64,000 bases of DNA from Puffinus mauretanicus (lineage: Eukaryota; Chordata; Aves; Procellariiformes; Procellariidae). The first letter of the stretch is position 1; each line of letters starts with the position of its first letter. The stretch is from NCBI GenBank assembly GCA_023333565.1, contig JAJKFH010003189.1, forward strand, positions 89,702 to 153,701, read 5' to 3'. The notes under the pieces are model-generated. The model had not been told where the DNA came from and ran no database searches. It worked only from the letters and a program-made list of their open reading frames with translations. This document shows positions 1 through 14,856 of this stretch, one piece after another. Both the position numbers and the translations under genes were made by a program.

Positions 1-3000
1 GCAATTCCTAGGTGCTGCCATTCAGTTTCTAGAAATCCATATCACTTTTTTAAATAAAGGCTGGTATGCCAGCTTGAGAAGTCTTGTTAGAAGAACTGCT
101 GCCTGCCACGCTGAGAAGGGCGAAGTTGTGTAACACTGCAGCACAGTGCTATGGTTTACACTTACAATGCTATAAATACTCCTTTCCCCTTGCTGCTTAT
201 GAAAGAGGTGACTCCATCAAGACCTGCCCAGTGTTTTTAGCAGAACACATGACTGGCTGTCCCTTGAGGAGAGCTTTCCTCTTGTATCCAGCCCGGCTTG
301 CATACGAAGAGAAACAAGGCAATTAGTCATTCACTGACTCATGAATGGTGCTTGTTTAAAGAATTGTCTAAAAATAGTTAAAACAGGCTGAAGGAAAGGG
401 TGTTTGTATATCGAGCTGGCTTGAACATCTTTTCACTCAGCAGTTGCAAACGGTATGGCTTGCTTCACCGAACAATAAAGCAATCTGCTGTGTTTTGGTG
501 AGTATGCAAACAGGGGAAGGAATAGGTCAGTTCACAGAAAATCTGTCAAGCTTGATGCAAAATGCTGTGAAACAGGGATATGCTTTGGTTATGATCACTT
601 GAATTCAAGCAAACTAAACTATAGAAGAGACCAGGATAAGTCTGAAGTATATCATACTTCCTCATGCTCAACCATTCCATAGATGTGCCTGTATGTAAAT
701 CTGCTTCAAGAAAGTAAATTACTCACCCAGGAAATGAAAGTTCAAAACATGAGATTGAACAGGATGCTGAAGATGTCATAGGCTAACGTAGTTCTTAATG
801 AAAGAGCCAATCTTCTGGACCCCGAAGCCTGACAAATGGAGGCAGGTGCCCAGAGTATCAACCCTGTATACACTTAACTGGAGGACTTCAGCACATGCTG
901 CCAGAGATGCCAGTAATATAGCATGATACTTTGAATAAGCAGCCTCAAATATTCCTACCACTGCTCCAGCAAAACTGTATTATTTTTGCAAGTAGAAAGA
1001 GTTGGAAAATTGTCTCTTTTGAAGTGGTCACAAACTGTTTCTAGAACAGCTGCACTAGCATTAGAGCTGGTACCGGTTCAGGTACGAGCATCCTCAGCTA
1101 TACCTGCAGTTGGACTATTTCAAGTGCCAGCTTCTCCTCTAAAGCAGAGACCTAAGAGGAGATGTATGATTTGGAGTAAACTTTAGGTGCAGTATCACCA
1201 AGTATCTTTGGCTCCTTCAGCAAGTATTAAACACTATAGGGAGATTTAAGCTTCACACATTTGGAGTTATTCTTCCTATCTTGCCCAAATGGGGAAGTCA
1301 GTGTTTGTACAGATATAAATAAGAACTGAGTCATCTGTTTCTGCCTGGAAAATAGTCACACAGACTGGCCTCTCTGCATAACACACACGCAGTGAGCCTG
1401 ATTTCAAGCAGTACAACTCATGTACAGTCTGCGGGCAACCGAAAGGCATCAGACCCAAGAGCACAATCTCAACATGAAGCCTTAGTGGTGGCAGAAGTCT
1501 CCTCATATCTGGCCTGTCACACTCTCTCATATATTCAATCTTAATTTTTTTTCCTTTTAAAATCAGGCCTAATCCTGGAGTGAAAGTTGAATTGGGGGCA
1601 GAATCGAGTAATATTTCAGCATGGGAATTCCTGGGAAAATACAGAAACCTCAGTATGATGTTGGCTTTCTCGTGTGGGACTCTGAAATTGCTTTAGGGCT
1701 CGGCTCCTGGGGTCAAAGCTCAGCAAAGCTGTTGGGTCGGCAGCTTGCCATACTGAAGAGGACCAAGTGGTTCTGTTTGGTGTTAGGTCTTATATAGCTG
1801 CTGGTAGATGCCTTTTCTATGATGAGGTGGCAGACAAATGCAGTAACTGAGTGCAAATGGACAGGTTATAGAAGAAATACTTGGATGGCTCAGGATGCCA
1901 ATGTTTCCAATTCAGTATCTCTTGCTGGATGCTACATCTCCTGCAGCTGTTGCAGTGATGTTTTCTGTAGCACTGTGTAAAGTCAAACTGATAATAAAAG
2001 TAATGGAAGTGAACCTGGCAGTTGTTAGCCTAACGTAGGTGAGTGCTCCTGTAATCTGCTTCTTTGCAGAGCTCTGACCTGCAGTTTTGGGGAAAAAAAT
2101 TGTCAAAGTAACACAGCTGTGTCTTAGGGGTTTATACTAAGGAGTTCAGAAGTCTAGCCCTGTCTGGAAATGCTCTTGCTTTGCCATTATCAGCCTGGGA
2201 TGTAGACCTGAGGTAGGAAAAACCTCTCTGTCGAGCCACGGGCACTGCAGGACTGACCTGTGCACAGCTGGAGATGGGCACCTGGCCCCGTGCTGGTGGG
2301 GTTGTGCTTGGTTGTGCAGCCGGGGAGGGGAGCAGCTTCAGGAGTGTGCAGGTGGCCCCTGGCCAAGGGAAACTTCTCATTTGGCTTCCAGCCTGTCCCC
2401 AGCTTTCTGTCCCCAGCAAGCTCTCCACCTGAAAGCGTTAACAGCTGCCTTAGCTGAAGCTGGATGCTCCCTGGCTCAAGAGCACTGAGAGTGAGTGTTT
2501 CTAGCCAAATGGTTGTTGCATGGTTCAGACTGAATGGCACAATTAGCCGGGCAATACCATGGACTGTCTCTGCACTAAAACCCACTGCAAGAAAGAAATA
2601 TCTTCTCTAACTGCTGAACTGCTTGAGATCCCAAACACAGCTGACTTGTGCAGGCTAACCCAGTCTCAAGATGAGGAGCAGCTGCCAAGAGCAGTTACTG
2701 TCATGAAGGCTAGAACCTCCAGACTGAACTTCTAGGTTATCAAAGGGAGACAATATTTTAAAAAAAATCCTGTTGTTTCTTTTGAGTAATGTTAGAAGAA
2801 AATGGTTTGGTTTCTAGGCACTGCTTGTTCTAACGTCATTGTTCAGAGCAGTTTTATTTACTTGGATCCCTTGAGAGATGGCCCAGGCAACAGGAATGTG
2901 AATGTACAAGATTGCAGGAGCTTGGATACAAACCAGCTTAACAGGGCTGTAGTGAATCCCTCCCTTATCCTTCAGCTCAGTCCTGGTTTCATGTCTACTG

Positions 3001-6000
3001 TTAGTCCCTATTTCAGCTCTAAGGAGCAAAAGACTAGTATGTGGGTCAAAGCCCTTTCTTTAAAGGTGTAATTGTAACTTTGACCATCATATCGCAGGCT
3101 TTCTGCTTTGGTCCAGGTTGGGTGACTTGAACAGTCCCAGCTTTATGAACATAGCTACATGGACAGAAATATTTAATAACAATTTACTATTGAAAGAAGT
3201 TTTGGTAAAAGGAAACCTAGTTTGTATCAGAGGAGTCTTCCATTGGAAAGGACACCTTTTGGTAATGCCCCAGATAACTAAATTAGGAAGTGTGTACAAG
3301 ATATGATTTAGTGTGAAACAAGAATGGGCTCCTGCCTGTCAAACCAGTCTCTGATTTTGTAAGTTAACCTCACTTCTTGACTCATCTTTGGCCTACTGAC
3401 TTGTGGCTCTATTTTCTTTCTTGTTTAGAAGCTTCATGTCCTTTTTATGAGATCTAGTTCACTCTTCACATTCAGGTCTTTGTGATTAAAATTCCTTATG
3501 AAACAGTGCAGGTAATACAGAATGTAAGGGGTTTGCTGCTCTTGGTGTTCATATGGCCATTGTAGCAGCAGGGGAGTTTTTGGGACTCACACGATTTAAT
3601 TCATCTGGTCGCTCATCTTCTACCTTGGATCAGAGATGTGGTCCTAGTTCTTTAAAAGCACAATGAACGTTAATAAGCATTGAGATGGTGCTGCTGGGAA
3701 ATTAGGCCAGAACTGGGACTAAATTATCAGCCTAGTGCCCAGTTTTGCAACAAGAAATTACTTATGTCCTAAGTTATAATATCTGGAGCTGAAATAGCAA
3801 TGTTGGTCCTACATTAATTTTTACCTTGTCAAATAGTTGCCAATGCAACGTGGCTAGCTTTAATGCTGCTTTACAGGCTCTGAAGCTGGACGATATCAAG
3901 GTGCTTTAAACCTCATTGATGCGAGAAGCAGGCTGCTAGTACTTACTGCTGACCTCTGCTGAACGTGTTTTCCGGCACATAGGATTTAATACTGCGTGCA
4001 CTAATCCAGGCTTAATGTGGAAGGGGAGAACCCATTAGATGAATTGTATAAATGCTTGATGCAGCTAGAAGCAGTAAAGGGCATTTTGTGGGATTAGATA
4101 TTAACACTTAACCCAGTAGTGGTCTGTAGGTCCTGTTCTTGTATGTTAAATGTACGGTGTCGTTAGCAGCACGCTGGCAGGAGGCATTCGTTAGGCCTGC
4201 AGCTATGGGAGGTGATGATGGGCACAGCGAGGAGCCTGGTTACGCCTGTCACAACGAAAAATGAGGAGGCCTTGTGCTCTCTGCAAGTGCTGTAATTCTT
4301 AACCGGGGCAGGGTGGGTGATCTGTAGGAGACCTTGGTGGTACCTGCACACGGAGTCAGCAGAAGCTTGTCTGTGGGCTGGCTGTAGCAGATAATTACAA
4401 AAAAAGCACAAAATAGTTTAAAAACTCAAATGCTTCCTTTGTATCTGATCTTAAATACAGTTTGCGAAGGATGCTCAGTTTCACTGATGCTCTGTTTTCA
4501 TGGGGCTTGCATTAAGCTTGTGATGTTTTAAAATAAGTTACCTTTAACTGGCACTTCCAGAAACGCCAAGCAGTTGCAGTTTTTGTTGGCCACTGTAAAA
4601 GCTGCTGGTGCTCCTCATTTCCCCAAAACAGGTCAGTTGTGATGCTGGTGGCTTTCCAGGAAACGTGTGCTCTTCTCCCCGTTGCCTCTCTGCAGCGGGC
4701 AGGTAGGATGGATTCACCATTCCTATCCTTGCTGCCTAAAAATCGGGTATCTCGGTTTTGTCAGCTTGAGAGGAGTAGAAGAAATCGGTGTCAGGCTATA
4801 GAAGCGTCATATACATCTAGGCTGGAATGAATACTGAATTTCTAGACAGCTGAAGCTAGGAGGGAGTCCTGCCTGCCTTAGTGCTCCCCACTGAGAGGGA
4901 GATTATATTAGTATGTAAGTGTCGACTCAAGTGCATGGCAAGAGCTCCAGAAACAAAGTCACTGTAGTAGTTATTCATAGTGACTGAATCAGGACTTAAT
5001 TCAGCGGTTGGTAGAAACATTTGTATTTTCAGTCAAATAGCATGGTGTCTAGTAAGACTTTATTTTTCTAGCATACGTAGATTTTGCTATGGGTTTGCCT
5101 TATCCAAATAGTAACTAACCTGAAGTGCAGTCACTAATGAGGGTGCCAGGACGCAAGGCAGTAAAATAGGAAACAAATTGACCACACTGGTAGCAATATT
5201 CTTAAAATGTGTCGCAGTGTAACTTAGAGGTTGAAGTTCTTGTGCAGTAGCTGTAAATGCCTATAAAGGGCTGAATCTTCTGCCAGGCTGGCCTATTCAA
5301 TGTAATATCAGAGGGGTTTTTTCTTTTTCTAGGGAGTATAAGTATGACTAGTTATAAATTGGGGAAGGGGGGAATGGGTTGATGCTGTGGTCTCCACCTT
5401 CTTGGCTGTTGAGGATGTTCAGTGGTGTCAAAGAGCCACGGTGAGCAGGTGGCTAAAATCAGGACACTGAAATAGGATTATTTCTGTTCAGTTTAAGCTC
5501 AGCTAGAGGAGTCAAACACATGGTAAATGCAGTAACAGTTAGGTACTTGTAGAGGGGGGGACTGAGCTGCATTTTTAGTCCTGCTAAATTAGCTTGTCTG
5601 GCTGTAACTGAGCTAACAAGCTGCCCTAAAACTCTGCCACTCTCCAGCCAGGCACTGCTAGGTGCTAAACTTACCAGAGATAAGCTCCGATAGCTGATTT
5701 GCCTTACATCAATGAAATTGTAGGGGAAAAACCTTTCTGTGAGCTACTGCTGTATTTAAAAAATAAATTTATTGCCTAATTCAGTCTTTTTATCTCTTAA
5801 CGTGTTTAGAATTGGGCTTTTAGTGAAAAAACTGACCTGTAATCATGGCTGTTGCTGCATCTTTGCAAGCAGTCTTGCAGCTTGTCTTGGAAATTCTTGG
5901 CTTGCTTAACCCACTCAGAAACTCAAATATGATTCAGTGAGAGCAGAGTGGGTTTACATAATTCCCCATGATTTCTCTTACAAAAGAGCTGCAGAGTAAT

Positions 6001-8652
6001 TCTCTGGGACCTGTTTGTAATAACCTGGAAAAGCATTTAGTTTCACTTTTCAAATTCTGAATGATCTCAACATAGGGACCTGAAAGTGATGGTTTGGTTT
6101 TTTTGTTTGGAAAAAATCCCTGCCTGTAATGCGGGGTTTCCTAGTTTGGTGGCTTTTGGCTCTGAAATCAGGTTTGTAGAGAGGCTTCACTTGCTTTATG
6201 CTCCAGTAGAGCATCTCAATGTGCTAAACATTTACAGGCTAGTTAGAAATGGCTTATCAACAAGTAATGTGACTCTGATTTCTCTAAACATGCAACTGGT
6301 TACAGATGAGCTTGGGTCTCACCTGCTTCCACATGAGAAGAAAAGGTTTCTCTAATTTCTTTCTAGTTGCATTTTCTGGCGCCAGAGCTCAAGAAGCATC
6401 CTTCATATGGCAAAACACCAGCTTCATTTAATTCTGTAATGATTGTTATTGCAGGCAGGCAGATAGCCCTTTTCTATTAAAGACTTGTGGCTGCGAAACA
6501 GGATTTAAAGTTTGAAAAGTCTTCCAGAATCCTACAGCTTCTGCATGAGTCTGCATCACATACAGAGACCATAACTGGTGCACCAGGCTCAGCCTTTGCA
6601 GTGGTCTTTTTGAGATGAAACCCTCAGGATTAGACAATTTGAGAGCAGAGGGTTTTTACTGAGAGGAATGAGACCTGCTTCCTCAGTTCCTTGACCTGTA
6701 TATATGTGGGATACAAACACGGTAATACTGGTATACTATTAGCAGTATGCTTTTTTTGGTTGCCTAGAAACTATACCTGTGTAGAAGACCTATAGGTTCT
6801 GCCAAGAAATCTTGTAGCTAGTTTTGTTGTCTCTTGCATTTTTAATCTCAGTCCTTGGGCTGTTTTGTCTTAGATCTCACGAAACTGCACGTAAGCACAG
6901 GAATGGGCTTTCTTGGGAAAAACCCAAGAGGAGTCTGCAGCTACGTGACGCAAGCACTTGAGCTGAAGTGAATCTGCTCTGCCCTGGGTAGATCTTTGCT
7001 CTGCTCTCAGTGCAGGATGGCGTGCTGTAGAGCCATGCACGTCCTTGCTGCAGCAGCCGCTCTCTTCTGCGATGGTGTGGTGACAAAGAGGCATTCGCTT
7101 GCTCTTTTTGGAGCAATGCCATTCGTGTAACTGACCTTAAACCGTGGGCTAGGATTGTTTAAGTGGATCAGAAATCTTTTGGTTGTGAGTGTGCTGTGGC
7201 AAGTGACTGCAGGGTGAGGACTCGGTGCTGCTGTAACATACCCACATGCCGTCGGTAGCATGAGCGGGCACGTGCAGAACCTAAAGCTACATGAGCTGCT
7301 GAATTTGTTTCATAAAGGTGAACAGAAAACTTTATTTTCTCGACTACCCGGCACTCTGGCCCCATAAAAATTTGGGTCGCAAGGCAAAGGCATATGCCGA
7401 TCTATAAGTAAAACTGTAGCCAGGTACTTAATCACTCAGTAATCCGATTTGTTTGGTTGCCTGCTTCTGTTTCTGGGAATAACACTTCCCATAGTCTGTC
7501 CTGTTGAACAGAGTCATCACCCTGTGTCCGAGGGGCACGGTTAGGTGCTTAAGTGGAAGGGGGTGACGTGGGATTCTGCTCTCGCCATGTGCAACTTGCT
7601 TTTGGGATCTCTTCTTGCATTCTCAGTCGCACGTGAGCCCGGCTGTGGTGCAGGGACCGGGAGATGCTTCTCTGGAGATCCCACGCTAGACTGGCGGTGG
7701 GACTTTCTCGGTGGGTTGAGCAATGCTAAGGGAAGGGTTTGTGCTCCACAGCACAGCAAGCAGTGTGCGAGCCCCCTTTCAGAGGGAAGCGTTTTTGGCA
7801 CTTAATCAGTCCGGATTCAGCCCTCTTTCCTACTGGCTGGCTTTTCTGACTGCTGTGAATGGCAGGACAGCACAGAGAAGTTAATATCCAGTGTTGGGAT
7901 CTCTGCAGTCGCCCCACAACTGACTCAGCTCTGAGTGTCCTGCCCCACAGCTGGCTGCTGACCTCAGAGGCACTGAAGGTAATGTTTGCTGTCATCGCCC
8001 ATCAATACTTGGTTCATAAAGTTGCACCGATTTATTAAACAGACACAGATGGTATTCAGACTTGGGAAATACTTGTGGTGGCAAGAAATGTAGTATTAGG
8101 AACACAGGTAGATAGACCAGCTTAACTCTCGCACAAGAAAGGCAAAAAAACTTTGGATCTCAGTAGAGCGAGTATATAACAAGTTTTTTTTTCTGCACAG
8201 AAACAGTAATTTAAAATATTTGCACTGTCAAATGTAAAACAGGTCTCTTCACCTTAGCAAACACTTTTAGCCTGCTTCTGGACCCAGAAAGACAGCGGTA
8301 GTATCTTGAGTTCCAGCTTTTCAAATCTATTTTACCCTGTTTAACAACAGTTGTTGGATAATGCTTCTACAATTAGGACATGGTAGATGCCTTTTGGCTT
8401 GTTTTCTGAACATTACCAGCCCAGGTCAGTCCTGGTGTTTAGATTTTTCTTGTTCAGTTAGTGTTTTGCTCATAATAAATTGTGTAGAGTTATACTGTGG
8501 GGGCCACATGGCACTGGTATGTAAAGTGAACAATTTAATGCCCTTAACTGAAGTTGTTTTTTTCCAATTTTTCACTGTTGCTGGTTGCTTGTTGACCTCT
8601 TTTTTTTTTTTTTTATTCTGTTTCATAACTAAAATATTTTGCTTTTTTCCAG
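1..8652 (+). other. UBE2R2: UBE2R2 intron 1 (3' part)
   Basis: AT-rich non-coding sequence upstream of the first UBE2R2 exon in the window. It ends in a T-rich tract and an AG acceptor at 8651-8652. No part of the expected N-terminal exon (about 59 codons, ending in a YFK-like triplet in this family) was found, so exon 1 lies left of the window. Open frames here are short, overlapping and on both strands. No RNA gene was recognised. A T-run lies near 8601-8617. Confidence 0.8.
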
Positions 8653-8739
8653 GCTCACATTAAATTTCCTATTGACTATCCATATTCACCACCTACCTTC
8701 AGATTCCTGACCAAAATGTGGCACCCCAACATTTATGAG
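8653..8739 (+). CDS. UBE2R2: UBE2R2 exon 2: E2 core, PYSPPTFRF segment
   Basis: A 29-codon exon in phase 0, flanked by ttttttccag and gtaagg splice sites. It encodes the E2 (UBC) core strand from AHIKFPIDYPYSP to FLTKMWHPNIYE, residues 60-88 in the family numbering. It holds the conserved YPYSPP turn and the HPNIYE segment just before the catalytic cysteine. UBE2R2 takes ubiquitin from E1 and works with cullin-RING (SCF) ligases to build mainly K48-linked chains in cytosol and nucleus. The codons run in frame with the downstream exons and show no stops. Confidence 0.97.
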
Positions 8740-11700
8740 GTAAGGTGCTTTTTAGATAATCTTTTTCTCAAGCATGTGAGAAGGCTTTCTACTTCCTTAA
8801 ACTTCTGGAAATATTGAAGGTACTACATGTCTCTAACCATAACTAAAGTGGTTACCTGTTGGTGTTAAATGTCAGCTTCATGGTTGAACAGTTAAACCTA
8901 AACATTGTAGGAAATGCTGTTCTTGTAGGCGGGGATGGAGCCGTTCTCATACCTGCAAGTGCAGCAGGCAGCCCTAGCTGAAGTGCCATGCCATGATCCT
9001 TGGCAATTTTAGGGGATTCTTGGATCAAGGCTGATGTGTGGAGTCTTACCCTACTGTAATACTTAAGCAACTAGTCATTGTTTGTACAAATTTCAAGTAT
9101 ACTTTAATTTGAGTATATCCTACAAAATTATGTGCTGAGACAAGAAATAATGGAAAAGAGTCTTCTGCAGCAGTCAGCCTACAAATGAAGGGGTTTGGAC
9201 TTGGGGTGCTCCGACTGCAGAAAGAACCAGAGCTGGGCTGGAGTCCAGCTTCAGGAGGAGTCATGTACAGCCCGGTCACCCTGGGACCAGAGTGGACAGG
9301 TACCTCTGGACTGAATGTCTGCTAGCCAATTTGAAGTAGCCCTTAGTTCAGTGCGTGTATGGGTCACATTCAGAGGGTAATGCTGTGGGCTGTCAAGTCC
9401 GTGGTTGGATCATGGTACAACTACATAGCAGGCCCAGAAAGGGGAATGATTTTATACAGAAGCAATCAGTTCAAAATTACCAAATTTCATAGAGCTGTAT
9501 TTGAAAGCTGAAGGCCTGGTTTGGCTCAAAACTTGACTTTTAGTGGAGGCCAGTCAAATCCTTGCTAAACTTTTGGCTATCCTAGACAAGTGTCAGCCTG
9601 CTAGGACTACTGGTTGAATAGTTTGAGGAGCTAAAGGCCTTTCAAAATGTTCCTCTTGGTGCAGCTCTGTCATGTTATCACAGGTCTTCCTGTGAGAGGT
9701 TCTGCAGGCTTCCTTTGGGCCCACTTCAAAACAGAAATGTCAGTTTTCTTCCTTGCTGTGAACAAATGATGGCTTCAGTTGATGCCTTGGGCTTGGAAGG
9801 CCCTTTTCTAACAAGTTGTTGCTCCTAAATGTCCAGCCTGGAATGAGTGTGCTTCAAAAGTCATGGTGAAAACCCACACTGATGGCTTAGTAATAAATGG
9901 CCAAATGCCTCTCCAAACTTCAGTGCAAAACAGGATAGTAATCAGCTTTAATTACTGGATGCTCAGGAGGATTGCCTTAAGCCCAGGGACATCCTGAAAT
10001 CAGTCATCTGACAGTCTTCTGACTTGAGTTTTGGACTTGGCACAGAATCTTGCATGTAGCCAAGGATAGTGTTTCCTTTAAGGCTCTATTTCAGTTGCAT
10101 GGGTGTTTGATCTATAAATAAAGACACCTTCGAGACCTGCAGATTATTGCAGACCCATATTGTATATGTTGATTCTGAATCCAGAAATTCTCATGCAGGA
10201 GGTGAGTGGGAAATGGTGACCAAAATGATATGTACAAAACGAGTTTTGGAAAGGACCTCTCCCAGTCCTGGTGGGAAAGATGAAAAATTGGCTCTAGAAA
10301 CAACTGAGGGCAGGAGGAGAAACTAACCCAAAACTTGATGGGTGTATTTTGGGGTTACTCTTCAAATACTCCAGCTCTCAGCTTTGTACTTTGTGTTCGT
10401 AGCAGTGTTTCTTGGAGCTGAGGGAATCTGAAGCAGCTTGCAGGCTGTTTTGGAAACAACATTTAAGCAATGAAGATGAGGCACTGGGATAACTCCAAAT
10501 GAAACTAAGAATAAATCAGCAAAGGGCTTGAGGTTTGAGCGTTTGTCAGGAGGAGGGGAAAAAAAAAAATCTTTCAGTGTAAGGAAGATGAAAGAAAGTA
10601 GCAGTTTACAGAATCTGCTGGTGGGACCAGATGGAGAGGTTGGGGATGATCTTCCAGTTCTGAACAAGAAGACTTGAGTAACTTGTGTGTTTTCCCCATC
10701 TCCAGTTTACTTGGGTCATCTAGTTGAATTTTGGTAAAACTGCATTCACTTGGTTTTTATTTTTATGACATAACAGTTCTCAGTCCTAATAGAAGTATAG
10801 GCTGTTTCCCATTGGCAGATGAATACTGCATCCTCCTTGTTTATATCTTTCAAAAACATATGTAGGGAAAGGCTCTCCCCTTGACTACAGTGATCCCTAA
10901 AACGTTGTGCTGATCTCACCAGGCCCCATGACACCTTTACCTTCTGTAATGCTGCCCTGCTTGGACTTCCAAACGTGTAACATTTATTGTTGCAAGAGGG
11001 GAAACTTCTCACGTTCTTCCTTCCCTCTATATTTTCATATTGCCAAATATCTGCCGCTGACCCGATTGCTCGAGGAACTTCACCCAAGTGCTGTGATGCT
11101 TTCTCCTGGCTGCCAGGACTGCATTCTCCCAGGAGATGGTTAAAGGAAAAACTGGGTAAACTCATGGGAATTATTAATAAAACCAGAATAGGCTGTGAAC
11201 ATAATCTAACATTGGTAAGGTTAACTTCACCTTAAAATGATATTAAAAAATATTTCTAGATTGCACAAGCCTGTTGGAGTCCTAAAAAGGAAACTGCCTT
11301 GTTATGGCAAACTGTTCCAGCAACATAAGTGCATGCTTGGGTATTCCGCAGCTCCAGGTGCTACGTTGCTCTGCGTACTTGTGTTCTTGACAAAAAACCT
11401 GCTTTAAAATGACGAGCATTTGCTAGATTAGCATACCTGGCAGGGTTGTGAGCCGCTGAAATCTGGATACTGATCACAAGCCTCCAACGTTGGAAGTAGG
11501 ATCTCGTTTGGCTATAAAACAAATGTCATTGTTAATCAAGGCGAAATATTTGCGAGGCCCTTCAGGTGAGCTGCTATCTGTAGCTGTGATCGCTGGCTCG
11601 GGTTCAAAGGCGCGGATGCTATCGCTGTGAGCAGTGCTGCTTTGTGCTCTGGCTCCTATATGTTGAGCGGTGTTGGAGGGTCCTCAGGACGTAGCTGAGA

Positions 11701-12870
11701 CCAGGTGCGTGGGGAGCTGCCAACCTGCAGTCTCAAACAGAACTGATCCCCAGCTTCTCTCTCGTTCCTATCATCAGCCTGAACCTTGGATCAGGGTGAC
11801 CAGGGACAGCGTGAGTGCTGCCTGTCAGCTGAGGCTGTGCCACCTGAAGGTGTGGGACTGTCTCCAGGAACTTGTAAGTCATCCCAGCAGCCAGCTGCAA
11901 GAGGCAGCAAGCCAGCAGGGCCTGGAGAGGCCAATATCTGCTGGCTGGCCTTAGGCCCCGTCTGCACCTTCACCCCGTCCTGCAGAAAGGCATTGGGATC
12001 CCATGAGTCCCTGGAGTCAACTTCAGTGGAGAATATCAGCTGTGGTGAATACTGCTACAGCACTCCTACAAAGTAATCATGTCAAAGTGCTATTGCTGGT
12101 GGAGAATTGGTTTTACAGGCTTCTTAAAGTGTTTATAAATGGTAGGCATTATGGAGCTTTAAATCTATATTCAGGCTGTAACACTGGTGAGTAAAACACA
12201 GATTGAGGATTACGTGGCTGTATGGCTTCCATATGCTGCCAAAATATTCTTCCTCTTGCATGCTGGAAGGGATTTTCAGTGAAACCTTCAGAGAGCATCT
12301 CCTGCTTTTTCACCTGATATTTCAAACAGCTGTGTCCTAGGGGAGTGGTGTAAACCTGCCCCGCACCATCTGTTCAACCTCCTTGTGTCCTGGGAGAAGC
12401 ATTGTTCTGATACCTGTGCTGGTAGAGAGTGCTACACCCTTCAATTCAAAAATTCCCATAGTTAACTCGGCTACCACTTGGGAACAAAAAATTTTTTTAA
12501 CCCTACTTTAGGTCTCCTGTGACTAAACTCACTTCTGTCGCTGTGACAGTACTTGCTATCTGGAGACCAATTTAGTTTTATGTGACTTTATTACTATTTT
12601 TGCTTGCTTTGCTACATTCTTTAAACCTCTTGACTTGAGACTGTTTTGTACCAATTTGCAGACTAACTCTGTTTAGCAAGGGAAACTTCGGAACATCTAC
12701 ATACAGTAGACCCAGGAAGAATTGAGAACAGTTTCCAGTTCTTGCATATTTTTACTGGGACTTGAGGTGTTCGTATCAACAAGGTCAAAGTGCTCAGAAC
12801 ATAGCCAGAGTGGTGGAGTTGAGCTGTCAGACCTCTACTTCTATTCTCAGGTTTTGTTTCTGTCTTGCAG
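8740..12870 (+). other. UBE2R2: UBE2R2 intron 2
   Basis: A 4.1-kb intron with GT donor (gtaagg) and AG acceptor (tgtcttgcag). I see no convincing exon, RNA gene or clear mobile element. Open frames on both strands are short shadows without family similarity that I recognise. Confidence 0.85.
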
Positions 12871-12968
12871 AATGGAGATGTATGTATTTCAATTCTTCAC
12901 CCACCTGTAGATGACCCACAAAGTGGAGAGCTGCCATCCGAGAGGTGGAACCCTACCCAAAATGTCAG
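12871..12968 (+). CDS. UBE2R2: UBE2R2 exon 3: catalytic cysteine and acidic loop
   Basis: A 98-bp exon beginning NGDVCISILHPPVDDPQSG. The Cys of VCISILH falls exactly at residue 93, the known catalytic cysteine of the CDC34/UBE2R family. The following acidic insertion (VDDPQSGELPSE) is the family-specific loop near the active site that separates UBE2R enzymes from most other E2s. The exon ends with two bases of Arg121, completed by exon 4. Splice sites are tgtcttgcag and gtaaca. Every expected catalytic feature is intact. Confidence 0.98.
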
Positions 12969-14828
12969 GTAACAGTGTGAATCCATGATGCGCACCAGTG
13001 ACCTCAAAAACCTCAAGACTAAGGCCTGTGTTGGGAGAGATTTGGAAGGGAATTTAAGACTTTGGGGGTATTAGGGCTTGAATCGGGTGGGAACCAGACT
13101 TACCAACCTGTCTAAAGATCCTGGAGTGCTGTGTGACCTGATGCTGGGCTAACAATGTGGAGACGTCTGTCCTGTTCACAGGGTTTCATGCTCTTAAAGC
13201 AAATTATCTCAAATGTTCTAGCATTTCCCAATCCATGTTATCCTACACTTGAGTTTTTCAAACTTCTTCAAGATACCACTAGTGGAAAAGAACATTTTTG
13301 AGTATTCAGGCCCATTCAGGTAGGCATAATCCTACCTACTGTTTGCCTTCCAGTATTTGTCTTTGTCTCCTGTCCTGCAGCGTGGTATCTTGAGCAGTTA
13401 GCCAGGTAGTTTTCTTCGTGCCAAAAAAAAGGAAGGATCGCTAAGTACCAGAGGCATTCAAGGCTAACCTGTCCATTTTTTTGAAACAACAGCTGAATTG
13501 CGTTCTCATCACAAGGCACTGCCAATAAAGAACTGATAAAACTCTTATCAAGTAGCAGCTCACTGACCTGTGCAGCTGGAGTAGTGAGTGACGTAGTGGA
13601 AAAACCTTAAAGTAAGGTACTTCCCGTTCTAACTTCTTATTTGGATAGAGAATCAGATTAAAGTTAAAATAATTGCCTCTAGATTTTTAGCATATCATAT
13701 GGGAATTATGCTTGCTTTCAGACTGATTTATTAGATGTTGGTTCCCCAACTTGAAATCTTGATAAACCCAGCTAGGGATCTCAGCACACTTGAGGGAGTG
13801 CAGTGATTTGAAGAGGGTTTTCTGATAGTTTGACTCAGCTTTCATCTAACTTGGCTTCATGAAATTAATTTGAAAAGAGCCTTTGTCAAAACAAAGATCT
13901 AGCAAGGGGGATTTATTGGATTCTTGACCCTTGGAATAGGATTGTAACACACACTCTGCAAAGTGCTGAACTAGAGCTAATGTGGCAGGAGACTAGGAAT
14001 TGTAGCAGTCGGCAAATTATAACAACTGATGTTCCTCCTGGAGCATGCTACTTCAAGGTTAAAAAGGCTCAAGAGAAACGGTGTGTCTTAACTGTGTAAA
14101 GTCATGAAGGGTCGGGACTCTGACCTTCTGAGCTTGAGGTAAACATTATCTATCCATCTGTACCCAGTACAAGTGAGTATGAACCACCTCTCGTAAAGTT
14201 CTAATTCAGATTTTTTAAAAAAAGGAAAAAAAGCTATATATTGCTAAGTTACGTTCATCTGTCCCTCTGCTCACATGGCTATTAAACTGTTTTTTCATAA
14301 TCTGATATGGTTAGGACTAGGTGACAAGCCTCAACTCATACTTGGGAAACAGCTTTGGTCATTAATTACTTGTATCACATGCACATTTTGAGTATTTCAT
14401 TATACACAACCCTAAAGATTGACCTGAAACTTCTCATGGTTCTAGTTCTCTTGATTTCTGCTCTCCCTTACCGCGGTGCAGTTTTTGGTGCTTACTCTCT
14501 TGGAACGTATTGGGCTTAAGGGTGACATTTGTGGGGAAAACTCCTCAGCTGTATCGGCAAACGGAAATAAAACTTGTCCTTAACTGCTAGCCTGCTACCA
14601 GCATCACCCGTTGGGCGAAGTGCCGATAGAAATGCATCCTGCTGGGGTCCCATCTGGCTTTGCAAGGCTCCGGAGTGTCAGACAGGAGGCAGCGGGGCTG
14701 AAGGTGTGGGAGGGGAGCGTGCTTGTAACGAGCTGGATGCATAACCTAGGGCTTCTCTTCAGCGGCTGAATTTTGTAAATCCTGCTGAGTATTGACTGTT
14801 TACTACAGACGACTGTGGTTGAAGTGTC

Positions 14829-14856
14829 GGGGGGGGGGTGTGGTGTGTGTGTGTGT
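14829..14856 (+). repeat. Poly-G tract followed by (GT)n
   Basis: A run of about ten G residues is followed directly by alternating GT dinucleotides, inside UBE2R2 intron 3. It is a simple-sequence tract and probably length-variable between individuals. Confidence 0.9.
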